Below are positions 11,603-19,064 of a stretch of DNA of 61,463 bases, piece after piece. Numbering within the stretch: the first letter of the stretch is position 1; each line of letters begins with the position of its first letter. The stretch covers positions 1-61,463 of the forward strand of contig JAIQFR010000015.1 of the NCBI GenBank assembly GCA_020073205.1, read 5' to 3'. This DNA is from Terriglobia bacterium (GTDB taxonomy: Bacteria > Acidobacteriota > Polarisedimenticolia > Polarisedimenticolales > JAIQFR01). Under the pieces are notes generated by a model, which saw only the letters and a program-made list of their open reading frames with translations, was not told the origin of the DNA and did not search any database. The position numbers and the translations under genes are program-made.

Positions 11603-12463
11603 TCAGCGTCGTTTCAGGGGATGCTCGAAGCTGAGGTAGAGGAAGACCTGTCGCTCCCCCGAGCTCGGGCCGACACCCAGCGGCACGGCGACGCCCGGGA
11701 CGATCTGGAGGCCGGCGGCGGTGTCGAACGCCCACCGCAGGCCCGGGTTCACGAAGGCGCTGCTCGCTATCGCTGTCCGGCCGGGACCCGTGACGAACTC
11801 GGCCCGAGCCCAGACGGTTTCGAGCAGGACGTTGAGCCTCGGTCGCGCGAGCCATACAACGCTGGCGCCGGCGTTGACGGCCGTGGCTCGGGCTTCGTCG
11901 CCGGACGGGCTCCTGGCGTTGGGGAGCCAGGTTCCCCCGAGGTTCCAGTGCGTGACGAACCGACGCGCGACGACGATGCTCGCCGGAACGGCGACCTGCA
12001 GTCCCCGGCTGCCGGATCCCAGAGCCTGCGCCTCGTCGCCGGTCGGGAGGATCAACGACAGCCGTGGGGCGACGGCAACGCGCGCGGCGCCGTCGCCGAC
12101 GGCCTGGTAGCGATAGTTCAGAGCGACGTCACCCAGGCCATGGCGCCGCCTCGCGTCGGTGCTCACCCCGAGGACGGGCAGCGTGGCGCTGATCTGGTGG
12201 ACCTGCCCTCCGGCGGGCCATTCCTCGGTGAACGTGTAAACCCACGAGCCGTCTCCGTGCGACCGAGCGTACGAGCTGATGTGCTGGATGACGCCGGGCT
12301 CCTGATTGTACGCCTCCTCGACGAGGAAGCTGTTGTCCTGGATGGGCGACTCCGTGGAAGCCCCGGCGTGGACCTGCGACGCCATCACGACCGCGGCCAC
12401 CCACGGGGCGGCGCTCGAGGTGCGACGCCTGGAGGGGGCCATCGTGCGGAGGAATCCCGTCAC
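11603..12463 (-). CDS. Outer-membrane beta-barrel protein, phenol-degradation (MetA)-like transporter family
   Basis: A 286-residue protein with an N-terminal signal region followed by alternating amphipathic strands. It carries the block SFLVEEAYNQEPGVIQHI typical of a widespread family annotated as putative outer-membrane transporters (MetA-pathway-of-phenol-degradation family). A specific substrate is not known. The GTG start has a strong GGGAGG site inside the previous gene, and its first bases overlap the TGA of the TPR membrane protein (GTGA). The two are therefore probably translationally coupled, with the small Cys protein at 14400-14789 as first gene of the same unit. Confidence 0.75.
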   Translation of the reverse strand: MTGFLRTMAPSRRRTSSAAPWVAAVVMASQVHAGASTESPIQDNSFLVEEAYNQEPGVIQHISSYARSHGDGSWVYTFTEEWPAGGQVHQISATLPVLGVSTDARRRHGLGDVALNYRYQAVGDGAARVAVAPRLSLILPTGDEAQALGSGSRGLQVAVPASIVVARRFVTHWNLGGTWLPNARSPSGDEARATAVNAGASVVWLARPRLNVLLETVWARAEFVTGPGRTAIASSAFVNPGLRWAFDTAAGLQIVPGVAVPLGVGPSSGERQVFLYLSFEHPLKRR

Positions 12464-14430
12464 GGCGAGCCTCCCGCCATCCTCCGCGCGCGCTCGAGGT
12501 TCAGCCTCGCTCCCTCGTTGGACGGATCGGCCCGGAGCGCGGCCTCGAGGTGCGCGATGGCTTCCGGGTAGCGTCCCTCTTTCGCCAGGACCACCCCGAG
12601 ATTCCGGTGCGCCGCGGCGTCACCGGGTGCGATGCGCAGGGCGTCGCGGAACTGCGCTTCGGCCTCCGCCGCGTCCCGCCGCGCGAGGAGAAGCACGCCG
12701 AGGCTCACGCGGAGCTCCGCGTCGCCCGGGAGCAGGAGCACCGCCTGCCGGAGTCGCGCGACGGCCTCCTCCTCGCGGCCCAATCGGGCGAGCGCCGTTC
12801 CGAGGAGCTTCAGCGCGTTTCCGTCGTCCGGGTCCGCTTCCACAGCGTTCCGCAGCTTCGCGGCGCCTTCCTCGACGCTCCCCTCCAGGACCAGCGCCGA
12901 GCCGAGACGGGCCACGAGCTTCGGGTCTCCGGGGCGCAATCGGACGGCTTCGCGGTACTGCGCGAGCGACTCGTCCCGCCGCCCCGAGAGAGCCAGCGCC
13001 GCGCCAAAGTTCACGTGAGCCTCCGGGTACTCCGGCATGATCCTCACCGCCTCCTCGAAGTGGGCCAGCGCCTCCCGCACCTGTCCCGCTCCGAGCAGCT
13101 CGAACCCCAGCCCGTCGTGAGCCGCCGCGCTCCCGGGGCTCACCGCGATCGCGTGGGTGAAGAGCTCCCGGGTGCCCTTCCAGTATCCGACCTGAACGAA
13201 TGCGGCGGCCATCAGGGCGACCGCCATCGCGGCGGCCCCCGCCGCGACGGCGAGCCGCCGCGCTCGCGACGTGGCGACCTTCCCCAGGAGATCCGCGCCT
13301 CCCCACACCAGCATGATCAACGGTCCAACGAGAGGGAGGTACGTGTAGCGGTCGGCCCGTGGCTGGATTCCGACTTGGACCAGCCCGATGACGGGACCGA
13401 GGCTCACGAGGTACCAGACCCAGCCGGTCAGCAGGTACGGGCGGCTCCGCGCCTGCCGTAAGACGAGAGCGGAAATTGCGAGAAGGAACGCGGCGGACGC
13501 CACGGCCATTGGAACGGAGGGCCCGGAGGGCGCGTAGGGATAGGAGGCCGCGAGGCCCGACGGCCAGAACGTCTTGCCGAGGTACCACGCGCACGAGACG
13601 ATCGCGTTCGCGACGCGGGCGCCCATGGGGATCGACTCGAGACTCACGACGGCGCGCTCGTGGGCTTGGGCCCAGATCGTGGTCGCGCCGGCCGCCACCG
13701 ACAACGCGACGAGGGGAAGCTTCTCCAGGACCAGGGTGCTCGAGCCGCTCGCGCCCCGGCTCGCCCCGCGCCGGAATCGACCGAGAGGCCAGTAGTCCAT
13801 CAGGAGCAGCAGCACCGGGACCGACACGAGCATCGGCTTCGCCGTGAGGCCCAGCGCGAGCGCCCCGCCGACGAGGCTGTAGCGCCCCAAGCCGGGGCGC
13901 TCGGCGTACCGCCGGTAGGCCACGAGGGCCAGAAGGCCGAAGAGCGCGCAGAGGACGTCCTTCCGCTCCGAGACCCAAGCCACCGACTCCACGTGGAGCG
14001 GGTGGATTGCGAACAGCCCCGCGACGACCGCGGCGCGCCGCACGAGGCCGGTCGAGGCGGCGAGCAGATGGAACAGGAGCAGGGTATTCCCGGCGTGGAG
14101 CAGCAGGTTCGTCAGGTGGAAGACGGCCGGCGACCGACCGCCGATCGCCGCGTCGACCATCAGCGAGAGCCATGTGAGCGGGTGCCAGTTCCCCAGCGCC
14201 GTGGTCTTGAGCGCCCAGGCGACCCCGTCGAGCGTCAGGCCGTTCAGCACGTGCGGGTTCTGCGCGACGTACCCGGCGTCGTCGAGCGCCACGAAGCCGA
14301 ACGCGGCCGATCGCAGGTACACGACACCGATCGCCGCGACGAGGGCGCACTGGAGCAGCGCCTTCTCTCCCCGGATTGCCCCGTTGCCGCGCCGGACCCC
14401 TACTTGCAGTCGCAGGGCAGGATCCCGCAC
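12460..14430 (-). CDS. TMTC-like GT-C membrane protein with TPR domain, copy 1
   Basis: About 656 residues: roughly ten membrane segments over the first 390 residues, then at least six TPR repeats. The first external loop carries the acidic pair in VALDDAGYV, and later loops have WHPLTWLS and HPLHVESVAWVSERKDVL. These are hallmarks of TMTC/O-mannosyltransferase-like GT-C proteins. It probably transfers a lipid-linked sugar outside the inner membrane, with TPRs gripping the acceptor. The start is uncertain: GTG at 14430 overlaps the preceding gene by 31 bp and has no clear ribosome site, but it gives a length like that of the paralogue at 19065-20834. Confidence 0.85.
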   Translation of the reverse strand: MRDPALRLQVGVRRGNGAIRGEKALLQCALVAAIGVVYLRSAAFGFVALDDAGYVAQNPHVLNGLTLDGVAWALKTTALGNWHPLTWLSLMVDAAIGGRSPAVFHLTNLLLHAGNTLLLFHLLAASTGLVRRAAVVAGLFAIHPLHVESVAWVSERKDVLCALFGLLALVAYRRYAERPGLGRYSLVGGALALGLTAKPMLVSVPVLLLLMDYWPLGRFRRGASRGASGSSTLVLEKLPLVALSVAAGATTIWAQAHERAVVSLESIPMGARVANAIVSCAWYLGKTFWPSGLAASYPYAPSGPSVPMAVASAAFLLAISALVLRQARSRPYLLTGWVWYLVSLGPVIGLVQVGIQPRADRYTYLPLVGPLIMLVWGGADLLGKVATSRARRLAVAAGAAAMAVALMAAAFVQVGYWKGTRELFTHAIAVSPGSAAAHDGLGFELLGAGQVREALAHFEEAVRIMPEYPEAHVNFGAALALSGRRDESLAQYREAVRLRPGDPKLVARLGSALVLEGSVEEGAAKLRNAVEADPDDGNALKLLGTALARLGREEEAVARLRQAVLLLPGDAELRVSLGVLLLARRDAAEAEAQFRDALRIAPGDAAAHRNLGVVLAKEGRYPEAIAHLEAALRADPSNEGARLNLERARRMAGGSP

Positions 14431-14789
14431 TTCATGTACTGCGACCGGACCGCGGGGACGTCGATCAGCTTCTGGACGCTCTCCGGATTCGACATCGATT
14501 GCCCGAGCCTCTCCAGCCAGGCGTCGACCGACGGCGGATCGAACGTGGCCGCCGTCGAGACCAGCGTCCCCTCGATCCCTCCGAGGTCGCAGCCGATCGT
14601 GCAGGTCGAGAACGTGCCCGCCGCGATCTTGGTCCGGGCCAGATCGAGGCTCTTCAGGAAGTCGGGCTCGAAAGCGGCACCGCGGCCGGCCATCTCGAAG
14701 TACCACGCGGCGAGCACCGCCCACCGTAGCCCGTATCTCTGCAACACGGTGAATTCCGCCCCTTCCCTGCGCTGGGTATCGGCTTCCAT
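14400..14789 (-). CDS. Small cysteine-containing protein of unknown function
   Basis: A 129-residue protein I do not recognise. It has no signal peptide. The middle holds CTIGCDL and the extreme C-terminus ends CGILPCDCK. The five cysteines could bind a metal or form disulfides. A hydrophobic/aromatic stretch (LRWAVLAAWYFEMAG) sits at about residues 21-36. The start is well supported by AGGAGG 8 nt before the ATG. Its 3' end overlaps the presumed start of the TMTC-like gene, so it is likely the first gene of a three-gene operon ending with the barrel protein. Confidence 0.75.
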   Translation of the reverse strand: MEADTQRREGAEFTVLQRYGLRWAVLAAWYFEMAGRGAAFEPDFLKSLDLARTKIAAGTFSTCTIGCDLGGIEGTLVSTAATFDPPSVDAWLERLGQSMSNPESVQKLIDVPAVRSQYMKCGILPCDCK

Positions 14790-14809
14790 CGAAGTGCCCT
14801 CCTGTTTCC

Positions 14810-14836
14810 ATTATCTCACTTCTTGACTTCGGACAA
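14810..14836 (-). promoter_or_regulatory. Possible sigma-70 promoter for the 14789 operon
   Basis: On the minus strand TTGTCC (14831-14836) and GATAAT (14810-14815) are separated by 15 bp, giving a start about 14 nt upstream of the ATG. The -10 box is a five-of-six match, but the spacer is shorter than ideal. Confidence 0.3.
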
Positions 14837-14872
14837 GCTTCACGACGATGGCGCGCGCTATCGTGGGCGTCG

Positions 14873-15961
14873 ATGAAGCGGATCAACTGGCCGACGGCGG
14901 TCTTCCTGCTCGCGACGCCGATCGCCGCGGTCGCGGCGGTGTCGGCGCTCCTGGCTCTCCGGGGATTCCGGCTCGCCGATCTCGTTCTCCTCGTCGTCTT
15001 CGCCGCCGCGACCGGACTGAGCGTCACGGCCGGCTATCACCGGCTGTTCGCGCACCGCGCGTACGACGCGATCGCCCCGGTCCGCATCGCGTTCCTCCTC
15101 GTCGGCGCCGGCGCCTTCCAGCAGTCGGTCCTCGACTGGTCCGCGGACCACAGGCGGCACCACAAGAACGTCGACGACGAGGCGGACCCGTACAACATCA
15201 ACCGCGGGTTCCTCTGGGCGCACATCGGCTGGCTTCTCGTCGCCGACACGACTGCCCGCGAGTTCTCCAACGTGCCCGACCTCCTCGCCGACCGCTGGGT
15301 GGTCCTGCAGCACCGCTTCTACCTGCCGCTGGCGCTCCTGATGGGATTCGGGGCTCCTCTCGCCGCGGGGTACGCGCTGGGATCGCCCTGGGGCGGGATC
15401 GTCTGGGGCGGCCTCGTCCGGGTCGTCGTCGTGCACCACGCGACGTTCTTCGTGAACTCGCTCGCGCACACCCTGGGCCGGCGGCCGTACACGACCGCCA
15501 CCTCCGCCCGCGACAGCTTCGTGACCGCGCTCCTCACCTTCGGCGAGGGGTATCACAACTTCCACCACCGGTTCGCCGCCGATTACCGGAACGGGGTGCG
15601 AACGGGTCAGTACGACCCGACCAAGTGGCTCATCCGCCTCCTCGCCGCGATCCGCCTCGCGTGGAATCTGAAGACCGTGCCCCGCGAGAGGATCGTCGCG
15701 GCGGAAGTCGAGTGCGCGCGCGAGCGGCTGACGGTCAGGCTCCGCGGCCACGCGGAACGGATATCGAGCGGCCTCCTGGAGCGGTTCGGCGAGATGTCGG
15801 CCGCGCTCCACCGCGCGAGCCTCAGGCTCGCCGAGCTCGAGCGCGCCCGAGCCCGGCGCGCGGAGATCCGCGCCGCCCGGCGCGAGCTTCGGCGGTTCCG
15901 GCGCGAATGGCGGGCGATGGTCGCGGCGCTCGAGCAGGAAGCCCGAGTGCTTCCGGCGTAG
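14873..15961 (+). CDS. Acyl-CoA/acyl-lipid delta-9-type fatty acid desaturase
   Basis: A 362-residue integral membrane di-iron desaturase that introduces a cis double bond into acyl chains. All three histidine boxes are present: HRLFAH (56-61), HRRHH (93-97) and HNFHH (228-232), plus NSLAH at about 195-199. Membrane segments lie at about 8-30, 35-55, 70-90, 150-170 and 175-195. The last 80 residues, after the usual desaturase end, are Arg/Glu-rich and predicted to form a coiled coil; this tail is not part of the catalytic fold. It is divergent from the small Cys protein; the intergenic region is 83 bp. Confidence 0.92.
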   Translation: MKRINWPTAVFLLATPIAAVAAVSALLALRGFRLADLVLLVVFAAATGLSVTAGYHRLFAHRAYDAIAPVRIAFLLVGAGAFQQSVLDWSADHRRHHKNVDDEADPYNINRGFLWAHIGWLLVADTTAREFSNVPDLLADRWVVLQHRFYLPLALLMGFGAPLAAGYALGSPWGGIVWGGLVRVVVVHHATFFVNSLAHTLGRRPYTTATSARDSFVTALLTFGEGYHNFHHRFAADYRNGVRTGQYDPTKWLIRLLAAIRLAWNLKTVPRERIVAAEVECARERLTVRLRGHAERISSGLLERFGEMSAALHRASLRLAELERARARRAEIRAARRELRRFRREWRAMVAALEQEARVLPA

Positions 15962-16000
15962 GTGCCGGGCTGTCGGCTCGCGGAACCGCGGCGCCGACGT

Positions 16001-16465
16001 TCAGCGGCGGACCGCCTTGCCGAGCCTGACCGCGACGACGGCCTCGTCGAGGCGGGAGAGGAATCGAGACCGGTCGGCGGGGACGAAGGGCGCCGGCCCG
16101 CCGGTGACCTCCCCCATCTGCCGCAGGTGCTCCATCAGCTCGCGGCTCGCCAGGGCGTCACCGATCGACGCCTCGGTGAAGAAGTGCCCGTTGGGGGCAA
16201 CGACGCGCGCGCCGCGCTTCAGGCACCGGTCGGCCAGCGGAATGTCGGCGGTGACCGCGATATCCTCCTCCAGGATGTGCTCGGCGATCCAGTCGTCCGC
16301 CGCCCCGAATCCCCTCTTCACCCTGACCGGCTCGACCCGGCTCCGCGACGGGACGCGGATCGGGACGTGGGAGACCACGAGCACCCGGAGCCCGTACCGC
16401 TCCGCGACCCTGTAGACCTCGTCCTTGACCGGGCAGCCGTCGCCGTCGACGTAGATGTCCAGCAC
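16001..16465 (-). CDS. YaiI/YqxD (DUF188) family protein
   Basis: A 154-residue cytosolic protein of the UPF0178/YaiI family, with the signature start IYVDGDGCPVKDEV, then GADDWIAEHI and VTADIPLADRCL. The fold is PIN-like, suggesting a nuclease, but the function is unproven. Family length is about 150 residues, in agreement. The GTG start at 16465 has GAGGGA about 8 nt upstream. It is divergent from the fructokinase gene and convergent with the desaturase gene. Confidence 0.9.
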   Translation of the reverse strand: MLDIYVDGDGCPVKDEVYRVAERYGLRVLVVSHVPIRVPSRSRVEPVRVKRGFGAADDWIAEHILEEDIAVTADIPLADRCLKRGARVVAPNGHFFTEASIGDALASRELMEHLRQMGEVTGGPAPFVPADRSRFLSRLDEAVVAVRLGKAVRR

Positions 16466-16573
16466 GCGGCATTCCCTCGCCGATCCCTGCCCGTCGGAGT
16501 AGCCGCCGGGCGCGGCCGCGCTCGACGGCGGCAGCCTCTGGTAGAGTACGTCCCTTCCCGGGGGAGGTCCACC

Positions 16574-17479
16574 GTGCGCATCGGGGTCGATCTCGGGGGC
16601 ACCAAGATCGAAGCGATCGCCCTGACCGGGGAGGGAGCCGTGTTCGATCGGAAGAGGGTGCCGACGCCCAGGGACGATTACCACGCGACGCTCCGGGCGA
16701 TCGCCGCCCTCGTGGGTTCGCTCGAGGAAGAGATCGGCGAGCGAGCCACGGTGGGGATCGGAACACCGGGGGCGATCTCCCCGGCGACCGGGCGGATGAA
16801 GAACGCCAACTCCGTCTGGCTCAACGGCCGGCCGCTCGCGGAGGATCTCGCGAAGCGGCTCGACCGGCCGATCCGGATCGCGAACGACGCCGACTGCTTC
16901 GCGCTCTCCGAGGCCCGGGACGGCGCCGGCTCGGGGGCGAGGCTCGTTTTCGGGGTGATCCTCGGCACCGGCGTCGGGGGCGGGATCGTGGCGGACGGGC
17001 GGATCGTGACGGGGCCGAACGCGATCGGCGGGGAGTGGGGCCACAATCCCCTCCCGTGGCCTGCGTCCGGTGAGTGGCCCGGGCCCTCCTGCTACTGCGG
17101 ACGGACCGGCTGCATCGAGCGTTTCCTCTCGGGTCCCGGGCTGGCCCTCGACTACCAGGAGGCGACGGGCGACGCGGTCGAGCCGCCGGGGATCGTGGCG
17201 CGCTCCGAGGCGGGGGACGCAGCGGCCGACGCGGCCCTCGTCCGCTACGAGGAGCGCCTGGCACGCGGGCTCGCCTCGGTGATCAACGTGCTCGACCCGG
17301 ACGTGATCGTTCTCGGCGGTGGCCTGTCGAACCTCAAGCGCCTCTATCGCGGCGTCCCGGAGCGCTGGGCGAGCTGGGTGTTCTCCGACCGGGTCGACAC
17401 CCGGCTCGTCCCCCCCGCCCACGGCGACTCGAGCGGAGTGCGCGGCGCAGCCTGCCTCTGGCCCGCGAGCCGCGGCTAG
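16574..17479 (+). CDS. mak: Fructokinase, ROK family (Mak-like)
   Basis: A 301-residue ROK-family sugar kinase that phosphorylates fructose (or mannose/glucosamine) with ATP. The phosphate loop GVDLGGTK is at residues 4-11. NANSVWLNG, GEWGHNPLPW and the zinc motif CYCGRTGC (CxCGxxGC) follow, and VINVLDPDVIVLGGG lies near the end. Line for line it resembles E. coli Mak, hence the symbol. The GTG start at 16574 is preceded by GGGGGAGG. Its stop lies 1 bp from the convergent bacterioferritin stop. Confidence 0.92.
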   Translation: MRIGVDLGGTKIEAIALTGEGAVFDRKRVPTPRDDYHATLRAIAALVGSLEEEIGERATVGIGTPGAISPATGRMKNANSVWLNGRPLAEDLAKRLDRPIRIANDADCFALSEARDGAGSGARLVFGVILGTGVGGGIVADGRIVTGPNAIGGEWGHNPLPWPASGEWPGPSCYCGRTGCIERFLSGPGLALDYQEATGDAVEPPGIVARSEAGDAAADAALVRYEERLARGLASVINVLDPDVIVLGGGLSNLKRLYRGVPERWASWVFSDRVDTRLVPPAHGDSSGVRGAACLWPASRG

Positions 17480-17480
17480 C

Positions 17481-17990
17481 TCAGGCCGCTCCGGCTCCAG
17501 CGGGCGGTGCGCCGCCCTCGCCCGGACCGGCGAACGACTGCAGCGCGAGGTAGTTCTCGCCGAACTTCTTGATGTGCGCGAGCTGCTTGTCGTACTGGTC
17601 GAAGTGCCGCTCCTCGTCGCCCACGAGACGCTCGAAAAGCTGCTTCGACGCCGAGTCCTGGATCGCGCCGCACTCCGTCGCCGCCTGGTTGTAGAACGCG
17701 GCGCTCGCCTGCTCCATCTCGGCCGCCTTGAGCAGCATCTTCTGCGGGTCGTCGATCTTCTCGACCTCCCCCGCCGCGACCAGCTCCACCTCCCCCTTCA
17801 GGAACAGGATCCGCTCGGCGAGGAGCTCGATGTGCATCATCTCCTCGATCGCGGTCCGCTTGAACAGCGCGGCCAGGGGGCCGAGCCCCTGGTCGTCGAG
17901 GTGGAAGTGGAAGTACATGTACTGGTGGACCGCCTGGAGCTCGTCCGCCGCCGCCCGGTTCAACAGGTCGATGCTCTTCTTGCGGTGCAT
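17481..17990 (-). CDS. bfr: Bacterioferritin
   Basis: A 169-residue iron-storage protein forming a 24-mer shell. The complete ferroxidase centre is visible at Glu17, Glu50, His53, Glu93, Glu126 and His129, and Met51 matches the haem-binding methionine of bacterioferritin (each one residue before the E. coli numbering). The C-terminal tail is Gly/Ala/Pro-rich. The ATG at 17990 has GAGGAGA upstream and is preferred to an upstream ATG that would add 22 low-complexity residues. A good promoter lies about 50 bp upstream. Haem and iron storage fits a genome that makes cytochromes with more than 20 hemes. Confidence 0.93.
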   Translation of the reverse strand: MHRKKSIDLLNRAAADELQAVHQYMYFHFHLDDQGLGPLAALFKRTAIEEMMHIELLAERILFLKGEVELVAAGEVEKIDDPQKMLLKAAEMEQASAAFYNQAATECGAIQDSASKQLFERLVGDEERHFDQYDKQLAHIKKFGENYLALQSFAGPGEGGAPPAGAGAA

Positions 17991-18047
17991 GTCGGATCTC
18001 CTCGATCTCGATCCCGCGCCGCCGGACTCGGCGCCGCAGGTCGTACT

Positions 18048-18076
18048 ATTATGCAATACCGAGAGGGGAAGGTCAC
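18048..18076 (-). promoter_or_regulatory. Sigma-70-like promoter of bfr
   Basis: On the minus strand GTGACC (18071-18076, four of six matches to TTGACA) is followed after exactly 17 bp by CATAAT (18048-18053, five of six). The predicted start is near 18041, about 50 nt before the bfr ATG. No Fur-box-like repeat was recognised. Confidence 0.5.
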
Positions 18077-18127
18077 CCGTCTTCGGGGCGCGGTTCCTTC
18101 CCGTTTCGGCCGGGGGGCGAGGATGAC

Positions 18128-19021
18128 ATGGCGACCTTGAAGGCCTGGCTCGGAGTGGCCCGGGCGCCGTTCCTGCTCCTGCCCGTCACGCTGGTCGCGT
18201 CCGGGGCCGCGGCCGCGTCGTACGCGTACTCGGTGGACTGGCCGAGGACGCTGCTCGCACTGGTGGGGCTCATCGCGCTCCACGCGTCGGTCAACGCCCT
18301 GAACGAGGCGAGCGACTTCAGGGCCGGGATCGATCTCAAGACCCGCCGCACGCCGTTCTCGGGCGGGAGCGGCACGCTGCCGGCGGGCGCCCTCGCTCCG
18401 CGCACCGCTTTCCTCTTCGGGCTCGGGGCAGCGGCGGTGGGGCTCGCGATCGGGATCGTCCTCCTGTTCGAGGTGGGACCGGTCCTGCTCCCGGTCCTCG
18501 TGGTAGGGGCGGTTTGCGTGCTCCTCTACTCGGATGTCCTGACCCGAAACGCGGCGGGGGAAGTCGCGGCGGGACTCGGCCTCGGCGCGCTCCCCGTGAT
18601 CGGGACGGCGCTCATCCAGAACGGAACGCTTCCGCTCGAGGCGGCGGCGGCGTGTATCCCGGCGTTCTTCATGACGTTCGACCTCCTCTTGCTGAACGAG
18701 TTCCCCGACGAGGGGCCGGACCGCGAGGGCGGCCGGAAGCACCTCGTGGTCCTGCTCGGACGTCGCGGCGCCGCCCTGCTGTACGCGCTCGCCGCCCTCC
18801 TCACGCCGGCGTCCATCGCGGTCGCGGTGGCGGCCCGCGCGCTCCCGAGGCTCTGCCTCGTCGCCCTCGTCCCGTCGCTGCTCCTGTTCCTGCCGCTCCG
18901 CTGGGCGTTCACCGACCCGAAGCGCGCCGTGCCGGTCGGCGCGCTGGCCGCCAACGTGGCGTGGAACCTCCTGACCAACGCCGGGATCGCCGCGGGGCTC
19001 GCCGCGTCCTCTTTCGCCTGA
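18128..19021 (+). CDS. UbiA-family prenyltransferase (MenA-like)
   Basis: A 297-residue protein with about eight membrane helices. The two Asp-rich sites of the UbiA superfamily are present: NALNEASD (56-63) and NEFPDEGPD (190-198), which bind the prenyl diphosphate through magnesium. Members attach an isoprenoid chain to an aromatic ring in quinone synthesis; the first motif with two Asn-type residues is more like MenA than UbiA. No other quinone genes are nearby, so the acceptor is unproven. It is divergent from bfr, with a GC-rich 137-bp spacer. Confidence 0.85.
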   Translation: MATLKAWLGVARAPFLLLPVTLVASGAAAASYAYSVDWPRTLLALVGLIALHASVNALNEASDFRAGIDLKTRRTPFSGGSGTLPAGALAPRTAFLFGLGAAAVGLAIGIVLLFEVGPVLLPVLVVGAVCVLLYSDVLTRNAAGEVAAGLGLGALPVIGTALIQNGTLPLEAAAACIPAFFMTFDLLLLNEFPDEGPDREGGRKHLVVLLGRRGAALLYALAALLTPASIAVAVAARALPRLCLVALVPSLLLFLPLRWAFTDPKRAVPVGALAANVAWNLLTNAGIAAGLAASSFA

Positions 19022-19064
19022 GCGGCGGGCGCCCCACGGGACGGAAGCTCGCTGGAATGGCCCC

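Noticed and set aside
7992-11639. Very long open frame (over 1200 codons) overlapping tricorn copy 1
   Set aside because: It is Arg/Gly/Pro-rich out-of-frame shadow of the real gene, with no domain; similar shadows occur over most genes because of the high GC content.
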